Shown piece after piece: positions 1 to 9,128 of a stretch of 64,000 bases of DNA (positions are counted from its first letter, which is position 1; every line of letters starts with the position of its first letter). The notes under the pieces are model-generated. The model ran no database searches. It had not been told where the DNA came from and worked only from the letters and a program-made list of their open reading frames with translations. Both the position numbers and the translations under genes were made by a program. Source of the stretch: Acidobacteriota bacterium (lineage in GTDB: Bacteria; Acidobacteriota; Terriglobia; Acidiferrales; UBA7541); NCBI GenBank assembly GCA_013289855.1, contig JABCZD010000011.1, forward strand, positions 84,119-148,118. The letters are read 5' to 3'.

Positions 1-4
1 CCCG

Positions 5-586
5 ATGAAGCGCCGCGCTTTGTTGTATGCCGGGGTATTGTTTGTGGCGCTTTTCGCCGCGGGCGTAGCGCGCGCCGAAGAAGAGAGCAGCACCAATGGT
101 ACGACGCAGACCGCGCAGGAAATCTTCAAGTGGATTAACTTCGCGATCGTCGCCGGGGGCGTGATCTGGGTCTTCGGCAAAGTGCTGCCGCCAAAATTTC
201 GCGCAAACGCAGAAACAATTCACGCCGCAATAGCCAAGGCAACGGCAGCTAAGGCGGAAGCGGATGCCCTGCTGCGTGAAGCAGAAGGCAAGCTCGCCAA
301 CCTGGAAAAAGAAGTTGCGGAATTGCGCGAAACCGCGAAGCGCGAGAGTTTGGCGGAAGTCGACCGCCTGCAAGCAGCGACACGAAGCGACGAGGAAAAA
401 ATCGCCGCCGCCGCGAAGGCCGAGATTGCTGCCGCGGAGCGCGCCGCACGACACGAACTGAAGACGCTGGCGGCAAAACTGTCCGTCGATGGCGCCGGTT
501 CTCTGCTGGCGAAGCAATTGACCCCGCAAGTACAGGAAAACTTGGTCAGCGAATTTGTGAAAAGCCTGGAAGCGAGGCCGAATTGA
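5..586 (+). CDS. atpF: F0F1 ATP synthase subunit b
   Basis: This is the membrane-anchored b subunit, which as a dimer forms the peripheral stalk that holds the F1 head still against the rotating c ring. The 193-residue product starts with a signal-peptide-like segment (KRR, hydrophobic residues 5-22, A-R-A before E25). A membrane segment follows at about 43-61, then a long Ala/Glu/Lys-rich coiled coil (about 70-185). The extra N-terminal hydrophobic segment is longer than in the classical E. coli protein. The window begins four bases before the ATG, so the ribosome site and any atpB/atpE lie outside. The stop overlaps the atpH start. Identity is firm from the neighbours and the stalk architecture. 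Confidence 0.95.
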   Translation: MKRRALLYAGVLFVALFAAGVARAEEESSTNGTTQTAQEIFKWINFAIVAGGVIWVFGKVLPPKFRANAETIHAAIAKATAAKAEADALLREAEGKLANLEKEVAELRETAKRESLAEVDRLQAATRSDEEKIAAAAKAEIAAAERAARHELKTLAAKLSVDGAGSLLAKQLTPQVQENLVSEFVKSLEARPN

Positions 587-1119
587 AGTCGGCGAACTTG
601 CAGTACGCCAATGCGCTGGCGGACGTCGTGCTGGCGCAAGGGGCGGCGGAGCCCGCGGCGGCGCAGTTGCGGGAATTTTCTTCTGCGTATTCGGAATCGC
701 CCGAACTACAGAATTTTCTGGGCAGTCCGGCGGTTTCCGCCGAAGACCGGCGTGGGGTGATCGAAAAAATTGCCACGCGGCTGGGCACTAGCAAGATTAT
801 CCGGAATTTTTTGTTTGTGATTGTCGACCACCGGCGCGCGCACAATTTGCCGGAAATCGCGGATGCGTTTCAGGAAGTGGTGCGGCAACGCCAGGGTATA
901 GCGGAAGCTCAGGTCTATTCCGCGGTGCGGCTGACGGAAGCGCAGAAAGCGGAATTGACGCAATCGCTGACCCGACTGACCGGCAAGACCGTGGACCCCA
1001 ACTATTTTATCGATCCGGAACTGCTGGGCGGGGCGCTGGTGCGCGTGGGCGACACGATTTACGACGGCTCGCTACGCAACCAATTGGAACAGATGCGGGC
1101 GCGTCTAGCGGCGGAATAA
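583..1119 (+). CDS. atpH: F0F1 ATP synthase subunit delta
   Basis: Delta subunit (178 aa) caps the F1 alpha3beta3 ring and binds the b-subunit stalk (known for the family). The start is a TTG that overlaps the atpF stop in the sequence TTGA, so translation is probably coupled to atpF. The N-terminal helical domain (LQYANALADVVLAQG) and the C-terminal GGALVRVGDTIYDGS region are typical of the OSCP/delta family. It sits in the standard b-delta-alpha order. A 93-base gap, the largest within this cluster, separates it from atpA. Confidence 0.94.
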   Translation: MKSANLQYANALADVVLAQGAAEPAAAQLREFSSAYSESPELQNFLGSPAVSAEDRRGVIEKIATRLGTSKIIRNFLFVIVDHRRAHNLPEIADAFQEVVRQRQGIAEAQVYSAVRLTEAQKAELTQSLTRLTGKTVDPNYFIDPELLGGALVRVGDTIYDGSLRNQLEQMRARLAAE

Positions 1120-1212
1120 GTTAGAGAACGAAGTTGCAGTGCCAGCCGATTGTCCGGAAACGGGTTTAGAGCAGGAATTCAGAAAAAGTTTAAGGAACGC
1201 GACGGAGCGGGA

Positions 1213-2769
1213 ATGGCCAACATCAAGGCAGATGAGATCAGCAAGATTCTGCGAGAGCAGATTGCGAATTACGAGCAGACCGTAGCGGTCGACGAAGTAG
1301 GGACGATCATCAGCGTGGGTGACGGCATTGCGCGCGTGCACGGACTGGCCAAAGTGATGGCCGGAGAGATGCTGGCGTTTCCGCACGATATGTTTGGCAT
1401 TGCGCTGAACCTGGAAGAAGAGCAGGTTGGCGTGGTGCTACTGGGCGAGTCTTCCGAATTGAAGGAGGGCGACACCGTCAAGCGCACGAACACGATTATG
1501 TCCGTGCCGGTGGGCGAGGGTTTGATCGGTCGCGTGGTCAGTCCGATCGGCGAACCGGTGGATGGCAAGGGCCCCATCGCCTCGAAGCAACGCAATCCGC
1601 TGGAAAAACTGGCTCCCGGCGTTCTGGATCGCCAGCCCGTGAAGCAGCCATTGCAAACGGGTATCAAGGCTATCGACGCGATGATTCCCATCGGGCGCGG
1701 ACAGCGCGAATTGATCATTGGCGACCGCCAAACGGGAAAAACCGCCGTAATTCTGGATACGATCATTAACCAAAAGGGCGGCGACGTAGTTTGCATTTAC
1801 TGCGCCATTGGGCAGAAGCGTTCGACGATTGCGCAGATTGTGAAGACGCTTACGGACGCTGGCGCGATGGAGTACACCATCATCGTGGCGTCGTCGGCTT
1901 CGGAACCAGCCTCGGTGCAATACATTGCGCCGTACGCAGCTTGCGCGATGGGCGAATATTTCCGGGATAATAAGAAACACGCCGTGGTTTTTTACGACGA
2001 TCTTTCCAAGCATGCGCAGGCCTACCGCGAAATCTCTTTGCTGCTGCGACGTCCTCCCGGCCGCGAAGCGTTTCCTGGCGACGTTTTTTATTTGCACTCT
2101 CGGCTTTTGGAACGCGCGGCGAAACTGAACGACAAGTTGGGCGCGGGTTCGCTGACAGCCTTGCCGGTAATCGAAACGCAGGCCGGCGACGTTTCCGCCT
2201 ATATTCCGACGAACGTGATCTCCATCACGGACGGGCAGATTTATTTGGAAGCGGATCTTTTCAACGCCGGTATTCGTCCGGCCATCAACGTGGGCATTTC
2301 GGTAAGCCGCGTGGGCGGCAACGCGCAGATCAAAGCAATGCGTCAAGTGGCCGGTTCGCTGCGTTTGGACATGGCGCAATATCGCGAGCTGGCGGCGTTC
2401 GCGCAGTTTGGCGCGGACCAGCTGGACAAGGCTACGCAGGCGCAACTTTCTCGAGGGCAGCGGCTGACGGAAATTTTGAAGCAGGATCAATTCGCACCGT
2501 TCAGCGTACAGAAACAGGTGTTAAGCCTATTCGTGGCCACCAGCGGCGTGATCGACAACGTTCCGGTGGATCAAGTGCGGCGCTTTGAAAGTGAATTTAT
2601 TCAGTTCGTGGAAAGCAGCTACGGCGGCGTTCTGAAAACCATCGCCGAAAAACAGGCCTTGGACGACGGGATCAAAGCGGAGATCAAGAAAGCCGCGGAC
2701 AGTTTCAAGGAACGCTTCATGGCTTCGATCAAGGATGCCGCGCCGGCTGCCAGCGCTGCCGCGAAATAA
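1213..2769 (+). CDS. atpA: F0F1 ATP synthase subunit alpha
   Basis: Alpha subunit (518 aa) is the regulatory nucleotide-binding partner of beta in the F1 head. The Walker A motif GDRQTGKT lies at about residues 170-177, and VVFYDDLSKHAQAYRE and LLRRPPGREAFPGDVFYLHSR are alpha-family signatures. The reading frame is open from 1150, but I chose the ATG at 1213. The sequence MANIKADEISKILREQI matches the usual alpha N terminus, and GGAG lies just upstream. The length matches the family norm. The C-terminal tail is Ala-rich. It lies 23 bases before atpG. Confidence 0.96.
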   Translation: MANIKADEISKILREQIANYEQTVAVDEVGTIISVGDGIARVHGLAKVMAGEMLAFPHDMFGIALNLEEEQVGVVLLGESSELKEGDTVKRTNTIMSVPVGEGLIGRVVSPIGEPVDGKGPIASKQRNPLEKLAPGVLDRQPVKQPLQTGIKAIDAMIPIGRGQRELIIGDRQTGKTAVILDTIINQKGGDVVCIYCAIGQKRSTIAQIVKTLTDAGAMEYTIIVASSASEPASVQYIAPYAACAMGEYFRDNKKHAVVFYDDLSKHAQAYREISLLLRRPPGREAFPGDVFYLHSRLLERAAKLNDKLGAGSLTALPVIETQAGDVSAYIPTNVISITDGQIYLEADLFNAGIRPAINVGISVSRVGGNAQIKAMRQVAGSLRLDMAQYRELAAFAQFGADQLDKATQAQLSRGQRLTEILKQDQFAPFSVQKQVLSLFVATSGVIDNVPVDQVRRFESEFIQFVESSYGGVLKTIAEKQALDDGIKAEIKKAADSFKERFMASIKDAAPAASAAAK

Positions 2770-2792
2770 GGAACCACGACTAACCAACCGAC

Positions 2793-3683
2793 ATGGCCAC
2801 ACTCCTCGATTTCCGGCGCCGAATCCGCTCGGTAAAGAACACGCAGCAGATCACGCGCGCGATGAAGTTTGTTGCCGCGGCGCGACTGCGGCGCGCGCAG
2901 GAAGCTGCGCTTGCTGCGCGGCCGTATGCGGAGGAATTGGCGCGGATGTTGCGCTCGATCATGTCCCGCGTTGAAGAGCCCGAGCATCCGTTGCTGGCAA
3001 AACGGCCGGAGCAGAACATTCTGGTCATCGTGTTGAGCGGCGAGCGCGGGCTGGCCGGCGCGTTCAACAGCAATATTTTGCGCAAAGCCGGCGACTTCAT
3101 CCGCAAGCAGAGCGGCAAGAAAATTGTGGCGATTCCGGTGGGCAAAAAAGGCCGCGACTCGCTGAAGAAGGCGGGATTTCAGTTCGCTGCGGAGTACGTG
3201 AACGTGCTGGCGAAGGTGGAGTTCAGCGTGGCGCGGGATATCGCGGCGCTGGTCACCGAGCTGTACACCAAGGAAGAGATTGACGCGGTTTATATCGTGT
3301 TCAGCGAGTTCAAGTCGGTGATGACCGCGAACCTGGTGGTGCAGAAACTGTTGCCGGTGGAAGAGATTCGCGAAGCAGACAGCAAGGGCGAGAACGCCGG
3401 CGATACAAAGAAAGACGAGACGCCCGTCGATTACATCTACGAGCAGCCGGAAGAGCAGTTGCTTGGAAAACTTTTGCCACGCTATATCGAAACGCAGGTA
3501 TTGCGCAGCATGCTGGAATCTTCAGCGGCGGAATATGCGGCGCGCATGGTGGCTATGGATTCGGCCACCAAGAACGCCGGCGACGTGATTGAGGCACTGA
3601 CGTTGCACATGAACAAAGTGCGGCAAGCGGCCATTACCAAGGAAATTATCGAGATTGTCAGCGGCGCGAATTACGGCGCCTAG
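2793..3683 (+). CDS. atpG: F0F1 ATP synthase subunit gamma
   Basis: Gamma subunit (296 aa) is the central shaft that turns inside the alpha3beta3 ring. The N-terminal helix (RRRIRSVKNTQQITRAMKFV) and the C-terminal helix (MDSATKNAGDVIEALTLHMN) are the paired shaft helices of the family. A central Rossmann-like part carries VLSGERGLAGAFN. A short charged insert at about 195-212 (EADSKGENAGDTKKDE) makes it slightly longer than the usual ~287 residues. It is followed after only eight bases by atpD, with a GGAGAG ribosome site between. Confidence 0.95.
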   Translation: MATLLDFRRRIRSVKNTQQITRAMKFVAAARLRRAQEAALAARPYAEELARMLRSIMSRVEEPEHPLLAKRPEQNILVIVLSGERGLAGAFNSNILRKAGDFIRKQSGKKIVAIPVGKKGRDSLKKAGFQFAAEYVNVLAKVEFSVARDIAALVTELYTKEEIDAVYIVFSEFKSVMTANLVVQKLLPVEEIREADSKGENAGDTKKDETPVDYIYEQPEEQLLGKLLPRYIETQVLRSMLESSAAEYAARMVAMDSATKNAGDVIEALTLHMNKVRQAAITKEIIEIVSGANYGA

Positions 3684-3691
3684 GAGAGAGC

Positions 3692-5143
3692 ATGGCGGAA
3701 CAGACGGCAGCCGTCGGACACGTGGTCCAGATTATTGGACCCGTGCTCGACATTCAGTTTGACTCGGGACATCTTCCCGCGATCTACAACGCAGTGCGCA
3801 TTTCCAGTGAAGGGTTCAACGTGCCAGAAGCGGTGGACGTAACCGTGGAAGTCGAGCAGCATCTCGGCGAGGGCCGGGTGCGCACTGTGGCCATGGAGCC
3901 CACAGAAGGCTTGGTGCGCGGCATGAAAGCCGTGGATACCGGCGCGCCGATCACCATTCCCGTGGGACGCGCAACTCTGGGGCGCGTGATGAACGTGCTG
4001 GGCAAGCCCGTGGATCAACTGGGGCCGCTGACCAGCCCGACGAATTATTCGATTCACCGTCCGGCGCCTCCTCTTGAGGATCAATCGACCACGCTGGAAA
4101 TGTTTGAAACGGGAATCAAGGTTATCGATTTGATTCAGCCCTTCTTGAAGGGCGGAAAAATCGGATTGTTCGGCGGCGCGGGCGTCGGCAAAACGGTTTT
4201 GATTCAGGAATTGATCAACAACGTAGCCATGCAGCACGGCGGCGTTTCGGTTTTCGCCGGCGTGGGCGAGCGGACCCGAGAAGGCAACGACCTGTGGCTG
4301 GAGTTTCAAGAAGCCGGCGTGGTGGTTCCCGGCAACTCGGAAAAATCGCGTGCGGCGTTGATTTACGGACAGATGACCGAACCACCCGGAGCGCGCTTAC
4401 GCGTGGGTTTGACCGGCTTGACCGTGGCGGAATATTTCCGCGATCAAGAACATCTGGACGTGCTGCTCTTCATCGACAATATTTTCCGCTTCGTGCAAGC
4501 GGGCTCGGAAGTTTCCGCGCTACTCGGCCGCATGCCTTCGGCGGTAGGTTATCAGCCCACGTTGAACACAGAAATCGGCGAGCTACAGGAGCGCATCACC
4601 TCCACGAAGAACGGCTCGATCACCTCGGTGCAAGCGATTTACGTGCCCGCGGACGATTACACCGACCCAGCTCCAGCGGCCACGTTTGCACACCTTGACG
4701 CGACTACCAACCTCAGCCGGCAAATTGTGGAACGCGGAATTTATCCCGCCGTCGATCCTTTGGCCAGCTACTCGCGCATTCTGGACCCGCGCATTGTCGG
4801 CGCCGAACACTACGCCGTGGCGCGTGGCGTGAAATCGATTCTGCAGCGCTACAAAGACTTGCAGGACATCATCGCCATTCTCGGTATCGAAGAATTGTCC
4901 GACGAGGATAAGCGCACCGTGGCGCGCGCGCGCAAGATTGAAAAGTTCCTGTCGCAGCCGATGTTCGTGGCGGCGCAGTTCACCGGCCTCGAGGGCAAGT
5001 ACGTGAAGATCGAAGACACCGTGCGCAGCTTTAAGGAAATTGTCGAAGGCAAGTATGACGACATTCCCGAGCAGGCGTTCTATATGGTGGGCACCATTGA
5101 CGAAGCGCTGAAGAAGGCGGAAAAAATGAAGGCGGGCTCGTAA
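3692..5143 (+). CDS. atpD: F0F1 ATP synthase subunit beta
   Basis: Catalytic beta subunit (483 aa) of the F1 head, which makes ATP from ADP and phosphate. The Walker A motif GGAGVGKTV is at about residues 160-168. VGERTREGNDLW, the Walker B-like LLFIDNIFRF and the family signature around DPAPAATFAHLDATT are all present. Ribosome site GAGAG lies seven bases before the ATG. It is tightly packed between atpG (8 bases) and atpC (6 bases). Confidence 0.97.
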   Translation: MAEQTAAVGHVVQIIGPVLDIQFDSGHLPAIYNAVRISSEGFNVPEAVDVTVEVEQHLGEGRVRTVAMEPTEGLVRGMKAVDTGAPITIPVGRATLGRVMNVLGKPVDQLGPLTSPTNYSIHRPAPPLEDQSTTLEMFETGIKVIDLIQPFLKGGKIGLFGGAGVGKTVLIQELINNVAMQHGGVSVFAGVGERTREGNDLWLEFQEAGVVVPGNSEKSRAALIYGQMTEPPGARLRVGLTGLTVAEYFRDQEHLDVLLFIDNIFRFVQAGSEVSALLGRMPSAVGYQPTLNTEIGELQERITSTKNGSITSVQAIYVPADDYTDPAPAATFAHLDATTNLSRQIVERGIYPAVDPLASYSRILDPRIVGAEHYAVARGVKSILQRYKDLQDIIAILGIEELSDEDKRTVARARKIEKFLSQPMFVAAQFTGLEGKYVKIEDTVRSFKEIVEGKYDDIPEQAFYMVGTIDEALKKAEKMKAGS

Positions 5144-5149
5144 ACGAAA

Positions 5150-5590
5150 ATGCTTCCGGACGCCATCCAACTGATCATCGTCACGCCGGTGCGCGAGCTG
5201 TTGCGCGAAACGGTGGTGGAGGTGCAACTTCCGGGCGCGGACGGCTACTTGGGTGTCTTACCCGGTGCTGCGCCGCTGATCACCGAGCTGGGCATTGGCG
5301 AGCTTACTTTTCACAGCAAGGCTGGAGGCGCGGCGTCCGATCCGATCGCGATTATCCGCGGCTTTGCGGAAGTTTTGCCAGACCGCGTGACGGTGCTGGC
5401 GGAAACCGCGGAGCTGGCTTCAGAAATCGATGTGGCGCGCGCCGAAGCGGCGCTGAAACGCGCTCAGGACCGCATAGCTTCCCATGCCCCGGAACTTGAT
5501 TGGGACCGCGTTGCGGTCGCCCTGCAGCGCGCGCTGATCCGCATCCAGGTGGCGCGGAAACATCGCGGCGTGCCCGTGGGAGCAGCCTAA
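5150..5590 (+). CDS. atpC: F0F1 ATP synthase subunit epsilon
   Basis: Epsilon subunit (146 aa) sits on gamma at the foot of the central stalk and, in the family, can inhibit ATP hydrolysis. The N-terminal beta sandwich has the typical VTPVRELLRETVVEVQLPG and DGYLGVLPGAAPLITELG. A helical C-terminal part follows (AEAALKRAQDRIASH). This is the last gene of the ATP synthase run. No strong terminator is visible after it. Two copies of a 14-15 bp repeat start four bases past its stop. Confidence 0.94.
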   Translation: MLPDAIQLIIVTPVRELLRETVVEVQLPGADGYLGVLPGAAPLITELGIGELTFHSKAGGAASDPIAIIRGFAEVLPDRVTVLAETAELASEIDVARAEAALKRAQDRIASHAPELDWDRVAVALQRALIRIQVARKHRGVPVGAA

Positions 5591-5594
5591 GGCC

Positions 5595-5623
5595 AGCAAC
5601 TTTTCTTGGAGCAACTTTCTTGA
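5595..5623 (+). repeat. Two tandem 14-15 bp units after atpC
   Basis: AGCAACTTTTCTTGG is followed directly by AGCAACTTTCTTGA, starting four bases after the atpC stop codon. It is one of several short degenerate tandem arrays that begin at gene ends in this window (see also 14666, 31879, 39236 and 42547). Confidence 0.6.
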
Positions 5624-5727
5624 GACGTCAATAAGAATTAGCTTATGCGGCTGGACGAGGCTTGCGACGCCGAACCTGCCAGCATCATCTAATGCCGTCA
5701 GCGAAGGTATCCTGGAGGCGCTCAGCC

Positions 5728-5982
5728 GTGGATCTCATCACGATGTACACCAGCAACTGGTGCCCGGATTGCCGCCGCGCGAAGTCCTTCATGAAGGAAC
5801 GCGGCGTGGTGTTTCGCGAAGTAAACATTGAGGAAGATCCCGCCGCCGCCGCGCTAGTCATCAAAGCCAACAACGGAAAACGCAAAGTGCCGACGCTGGA
5901 AATTTCCGGGCGATATTTTGCGTGCAGCCCCTTCAGTGCGCAGCAGCTCGCCACGGAATTGAATATCCCGCTTCATCCATAG
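5728..5982 (+). CDS. Small glutaredoxin-family protein
   Basis: An 84-residue thioredoxin-fold thiol oxidoreductase, probably cytosolic. The redox motif WCPDC is at about residues 10-14, followed by a helix (RRAKSFMKERG). The cis-Pro motif KVPTLEI aligns with the glutathione-binding side of glutaredoxins. The frame is open from 5662. I chose the GTG at 5728 because CTGGAGG lies nine bases before it and the fold begins there (VDLITMYTSNWCPDC). The length fits NrdH/mycoredoxin-like proteins. CPDC is not the classical CPYC, so the physiological reductant cannot be told. Confidence 0.8.
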   Translation: MDLITMYTSNWCPDCRRAKSFMKERGVVFREVNIEEDPAAAALVIKANNGKRKVPTLEISGRYFACSPFSAQQLATELNIPLHP

Positions 5983-6034
5983 CAAGTAGTTTGATGATCG
6001 CTGCATTCCGGATGACAACTTAACAGACGGCGTT

Positions 6035-7201
6035 CTAGTTGATTGCGATTCCGCGCGCCCACACGCCAGTCACACATAAGCCTTCGTCGAGCAGCACGAT
6101 GTCCGCGTCCGCGCCCGCTCGCAAGGCGCCCTTCTTGAACTCGAGTCCGAGCAGCGTGGCGGGATTGAGCGTCAACATGCGCACGGTATCGCAGAGCGAA
6201 GCGCCGAGCGCCACGATATTTCGCAGGGCGCGATCCAGTGTCAGCGTGCTGCCCGCCAACTTCCCTTCCGCGTTGCGACAAACTCCGCCGCTCACCGTCA
6301 CCTGAATGTTTCCCAGCTGATAATTTCCGTCCGGCATTCCGGTGGCGGAAATCCCGTCGCTGATCAAAATTACGTGGCCCGCCCCTTTGGCTTTCAGCAG
6401 TAGTCGCATGGCGGCTTCATCGACGTGGACGCCGTCAGCGATTAATTCCGCGCTGACTTCTGGCGAGGTGAGCACGGCGCCGATCACTCCGCTGTCGCGA
6501 TGGGAAAAGGGACGCATGGCGTTGTAGACATGCACCGCATGGCGTACACCGTGCGCGATCGCCGCGCGCGATTGTTCGTAAGTGGCATCGGTGTGACCCA
6601 TGGCCACCACCATCCCGGCTTTTCTTGCGGCGTCGATGCACGGCATGGCGCCCAGTAATTCAGGGGCGATGGTCAGGATGGAAGCGTTTCCCGCCGCCGC
6701 ATGCAGCAACTGCTCGAGAAACTCGGCCGAGGGTAGCCGCAAGAACTCCTCTGGATGCACGCCGCGCCGGACGGGGCTGATGAACGGACCTTCAAAATGA
6801 ATACCCAGAACTTCGGCGCGGGCGTCATCGGCCTCGTGTTGTTCGCAAATATATTTCGCGATGTCCGCCACGCTGCGCAAGGTGGCGTCTGCACTGGCGG
6901 TGACTGTGGTGGCTACCATCGATGTGGTGCCATGTGTCGCGACCGAGCGCGTTATCGCGCACATGGCTTCCGGAGTGCCTTCCATCACGTCGTGGCCACC
7001 GGCGCCATGAATGTGCACGTCCACAAAACCGGGTATGGCCGTGCGGTCGGCGGCGGAGATTTCCTGCGCACCCGATGGCAGGCTCATGGACTCGCGCGCG
7101 CCGACCGCCTCAATTACGCCATCGCGCACCAGGACGCCGGCATCCGCGATTTCTGCGGTCGGCGTTAACGCCCGCTTACAATGAAAAAGCCGAATGGCCA
7201 T
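6035..7201 (-). CDS. nagA: N-acetylglucosamine-6-phosphate deacetylase
   Basis: This amidohydrolase (388 aa) removes acetate from N-acetylglucosamine-6-phosphate in amino-sugar and cell-wall recycling. Metal-binding motifs are visible: HIHGAGGHDVMEG near residue 65, IHFEGPFISP in the first third, and GHTDATYEQ and ISDGISATGMPDG further on. The last is typical of NagA. The frame extends to 7216 through a TTG, but the ATG at 7201 (MAIRLFHCKRAL) fits the family start better. No nagB or sugar transporter lies beside it, so it appears to be expressed alone. Confidence 0.9.
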   Translation of the reverse strand: MAIRLFHCKRALTPTAEIADAGVLVRDGVIEAVGARESMSLPSGAQEISAADRTAIPGFVDVHIHGAGGHDVMEGTPEAMCAITRSVATHGTTSMVATTVTASADATLRSVADIAKYICEQHEADDARAEVLGIHFEGPFISPVRRGVHPEEFLRLPSAEFLEQLLHAAAGNASILTIAPELLGAMPCIDAARKAGMVVAMGHTDATYEQSRAAIAHGVRHAVHVYNAMRPFSHRDSGVIGAVLTSPEVSAELIADGVHVDEAAMRLLLKAKGAGHVILISDGISATGMPDGNYQLGNIQVTVSGGVCRNAEGKLAGSTLTLDRALRNIVALGASLCDTVRMLTLNPATLLGLEFKKGALRAGADADIVLLDEGLCVTGVWARGIAIN

Positions 7202-7360
7202 AGAGTGTTTGCCCAAACGAGACGCGACAAAACTACTGCGCCCGGCAAAGGCAGCTTACTCATCGTAATGGATATGTCGCGTGGAACAAAACGGAGCGGA
7301 TGCAGGTTGCGCGACGAATTGTCCCGACAAACTCTCGCAACAAGTTCTCCGCCAATTCAT

Positions 7361-7400
7361 CCACAAAAAAGAAACGGGAGGATTCTCTGGGATCCTCCCG
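7361..7400 (-). terminator. Rho-independent terminator of the 7474-8325 gene
   Basis: A 9-bp stem CGGGAGGAT/ATCCTCCCG with an 8-base loop (7375-7400) is followed on the minus strand by TTTCTTTTTTGTGG. It lies about 75 bases past the stop of the coiled-coil membrane protein gene. Confidence 0.8.
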
Positions 7401-7473
7401 TAACTTAGTGGTCTGGCTGCTCCCAAGGAAAACTCATATGGACCAGGCCGAGCAGCGGGCCGGCCCAAACGCT

Positions 7474-8325
7474 TTATTGGGCGGCTGGTGTGGTGCTGCT
7501 CGCGGACGCCGTCGCTGCGGACTTCGGAACGCTGAGGTAACCCGAGGCCGTGGTCTTGCTGACCTTGTTCACCACCAACTCCAGGGCCGCGCGGCTGCCG
7601 CCGGTGTAGAAGAAGATCGGCTCGTTCACCGAGCGGTTCTTCTTCTCAAAATTCTTGTCGTCGGCTAGCACGTTGATGCTGTACTGGTTTTTCTTGATGT
7701 TGGTGTCGCGCAATTCCACTTCAATACTTCCCACGCGTTGCGCGGAGCCTTTCCGCGTAACGGTGAACTCGTAGTAGTCGCGCTGACCCATGCGGCGCAG
7801 CTGATCGATTTCATCGTGGTTGCGGGCGATGAGCGTGCCCATCTCGCTGCGGGCCATTTGCAAGTTGTTGTTGGTCGCATCGAGACCGGTCTTCACGCCG
7901 TTTACGTCCGTGCCCAGCTTGGAGACGTCGTCCGTGCTCGCCTTAGTTGCCAACTGTGTGCTCACGTCGCTCTTGAGCCCGGTCAATTTCTTGTCATAAG
8001 CCACCACGGCGGCCTTGGTCTGCTTCCGCGCGGCTTCCAGATCAGATTCCGTTACGTTGAGCTTATCGGTGACCACCTTCAGATCGCTCTGCAGGCGCTG
8101 GTTGGTATCTTCAGACTTGGCCAGCCGCTGGCTCAACGCGTCGTTGCTCTGCTTCAGGGAACTCTCGGCAGACTGCCCTACGCTTTTGGCTTGGTTTAGG
8201 GCGGTCCAGCCCACGCCTACGCCCAGCAGGGATGTGGCACCCAAAAGAATGACGGCCAATCCAATCCAACGGGGGGTGCCGCTGGTGGTGCTCGCCGAGT
8301 ACACAGGTTCTTGAAATTCGCTCAT
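7474..8325 (-). CDS. Membrane-anchored coiled-coil protein of unknown function
   Basis: A 283-residue protein with three parts. A short N terminus is followed by one membrane segment (about 20-40, WIGLAVILLGATSLLGVGVG) and a long Lys/Asp/Ala-rich coiled coil (about 45-185). A compact beta-rich C-terminal domain follows (about 190-262, with YYEFTVTRKGSAQRVG and IFFYTGGSRAALELVVNKV). The tail is Ala/Ser/Thr-rich. The topology suggests that the coiled coil and C-terminal domain face the periplasm. The start at 8325 is supported by GAGGAG upstream; the frame runs open to 8397. I do not recognise a named family. A terminator lies downstream. Confidence 0.75.
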   Translation of the reverse strand: MSEFQEPVYSASTTSGTPRWIGLAVILLGATSLLGVGVGWTALNQAKSVGQSAESSLKQSNDALSQRLAKSEDTNQRLQSDLKVVTDKLNVTESDLEAARKQTKAAVVAYDKKLTGLKSDVSTQLATKASTDDVSKLGTDVNGVKTGLDATNNNLQMARSEMGTLIARNHDEIDQLRRMGQRDYYEFTVTRKGSAQRVGSIEVELRDTNIKKNQYSINVLADDKNFEKKNRSVNEPIFFYTGGSRAALELVVNKVSKTTASGYLSVPKSAATASASSTTPAAQ

Positions 8326-8666
8326 TTTAAGGCTCTCCTCGCGATGTTGGTGCGATGTTGATGCACTAATGCGCCGGAAAATCGCGTCGCCAGTCATGAG
8401 TGCATACCGGTTTCCACGGGCGGGTTCGTCGGAGAAACCAAGCTAAAAGCCTTTTAATGTTAGAGTTAAGGCGGGGAAGATTTGCGCGGCAGTCTAGTTT
8501 TAGAAGTACTAGAACCAGTAAAGATTACATGTTTGTTTCAGTTGCGGTAATTATTGCTGACTAGAATCGAATGTGAGGTCAGTGAATAAAGGAAGTATTG
8601 AGGTGAATAGCCCTAGGCTCGCGTATATCAGTAAAAGGTTTTGATTCAATAGTTTAGAGTTGTGCA
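8326..8666. other. Intergenic region, 341 bases, no gene seen
   Basis: This stretch is AT-richer than its surroundings and lies between two minus-strand genes. It probably holds the promoter of the coiled-coil protein. I see only a weak 5-bp dyad (CTAGT...ACTAG near 8495-8515). Short frames here show no coding character. Confidence 0.5.
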
Positions 8667-8879
8667 CTAGGCCGCTTGAATTACAGGTCGCAGGCTTGGC
8701 CGGTTCTCCGAGGCTTTGTATGTTCCGAATTCCCGGTCCAAAGTGGTCGTCGCGGCCTCCTGGACGACGCGGCAATCATCGCACTTCAGGAGATGATTCT
8801 TGATCTCTGCCTCGACCGCAGGCGACAATCTGCCCTCTAAGTACCAACAAATCAAATGAATAGTGTCCCGACAGCTCAT
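8667..8879 (-). CDS. Small zf-HC2-like protein (anti-sigma-type zinc finger)
   Basis: About 70 residues. CRDTIHLICWYLEGRLSP followed by HLLKCDDCR resembles the cysteine/histidine zinc finger found at the N terminus of anti-sigma factors (zf-HC2). No membrane segment and no sigma-factor gene are seen beside it. It may be a free zinc-finger protein that binds a partner encoded elsewhere. The start is uncertain: ATGs at 8879 and 8888 are both possible and the frame extends to 8909. The ~250 bases on to htpX hold nothing else I recognise. Confidence 0.65.
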   Translation of the reverse strand: MSCRDTIHLICWYLEGRLSPAVEAEIKNHLLKCDDCRVVQEAATTTLDREFGTYKASENRPSLRPVIQAA

Positions 8880-9128
8880 ATGCCTCATCCCCTGAAACCG
8901 AAAATGCAAACTCCTCGAACTACATTGTTTAAGGCAGTTCGAGCGCCAAACTACTGTAGAACATTGCTCTTGTTAAGCTCTTTGTTTTGAATTTGCTAGA
9001 ACGACTCGCGAATGCGCCGGGAAAACCGTCACGCGTGTATTATGGAACTATTACACTCGCGCTGGCTCGAAATGTGCAGCCGTTCGGGACACGTCGGCGC
9101 AACGATGGCGTCCCAAGCGACTCAGCTG

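Noticed and set aside
1438..2490. 350-codon minus-strand frame opposite atpA
   Set aside because: Arg/His-rich shadow of a conserved gene, with no ribosome site or domain.
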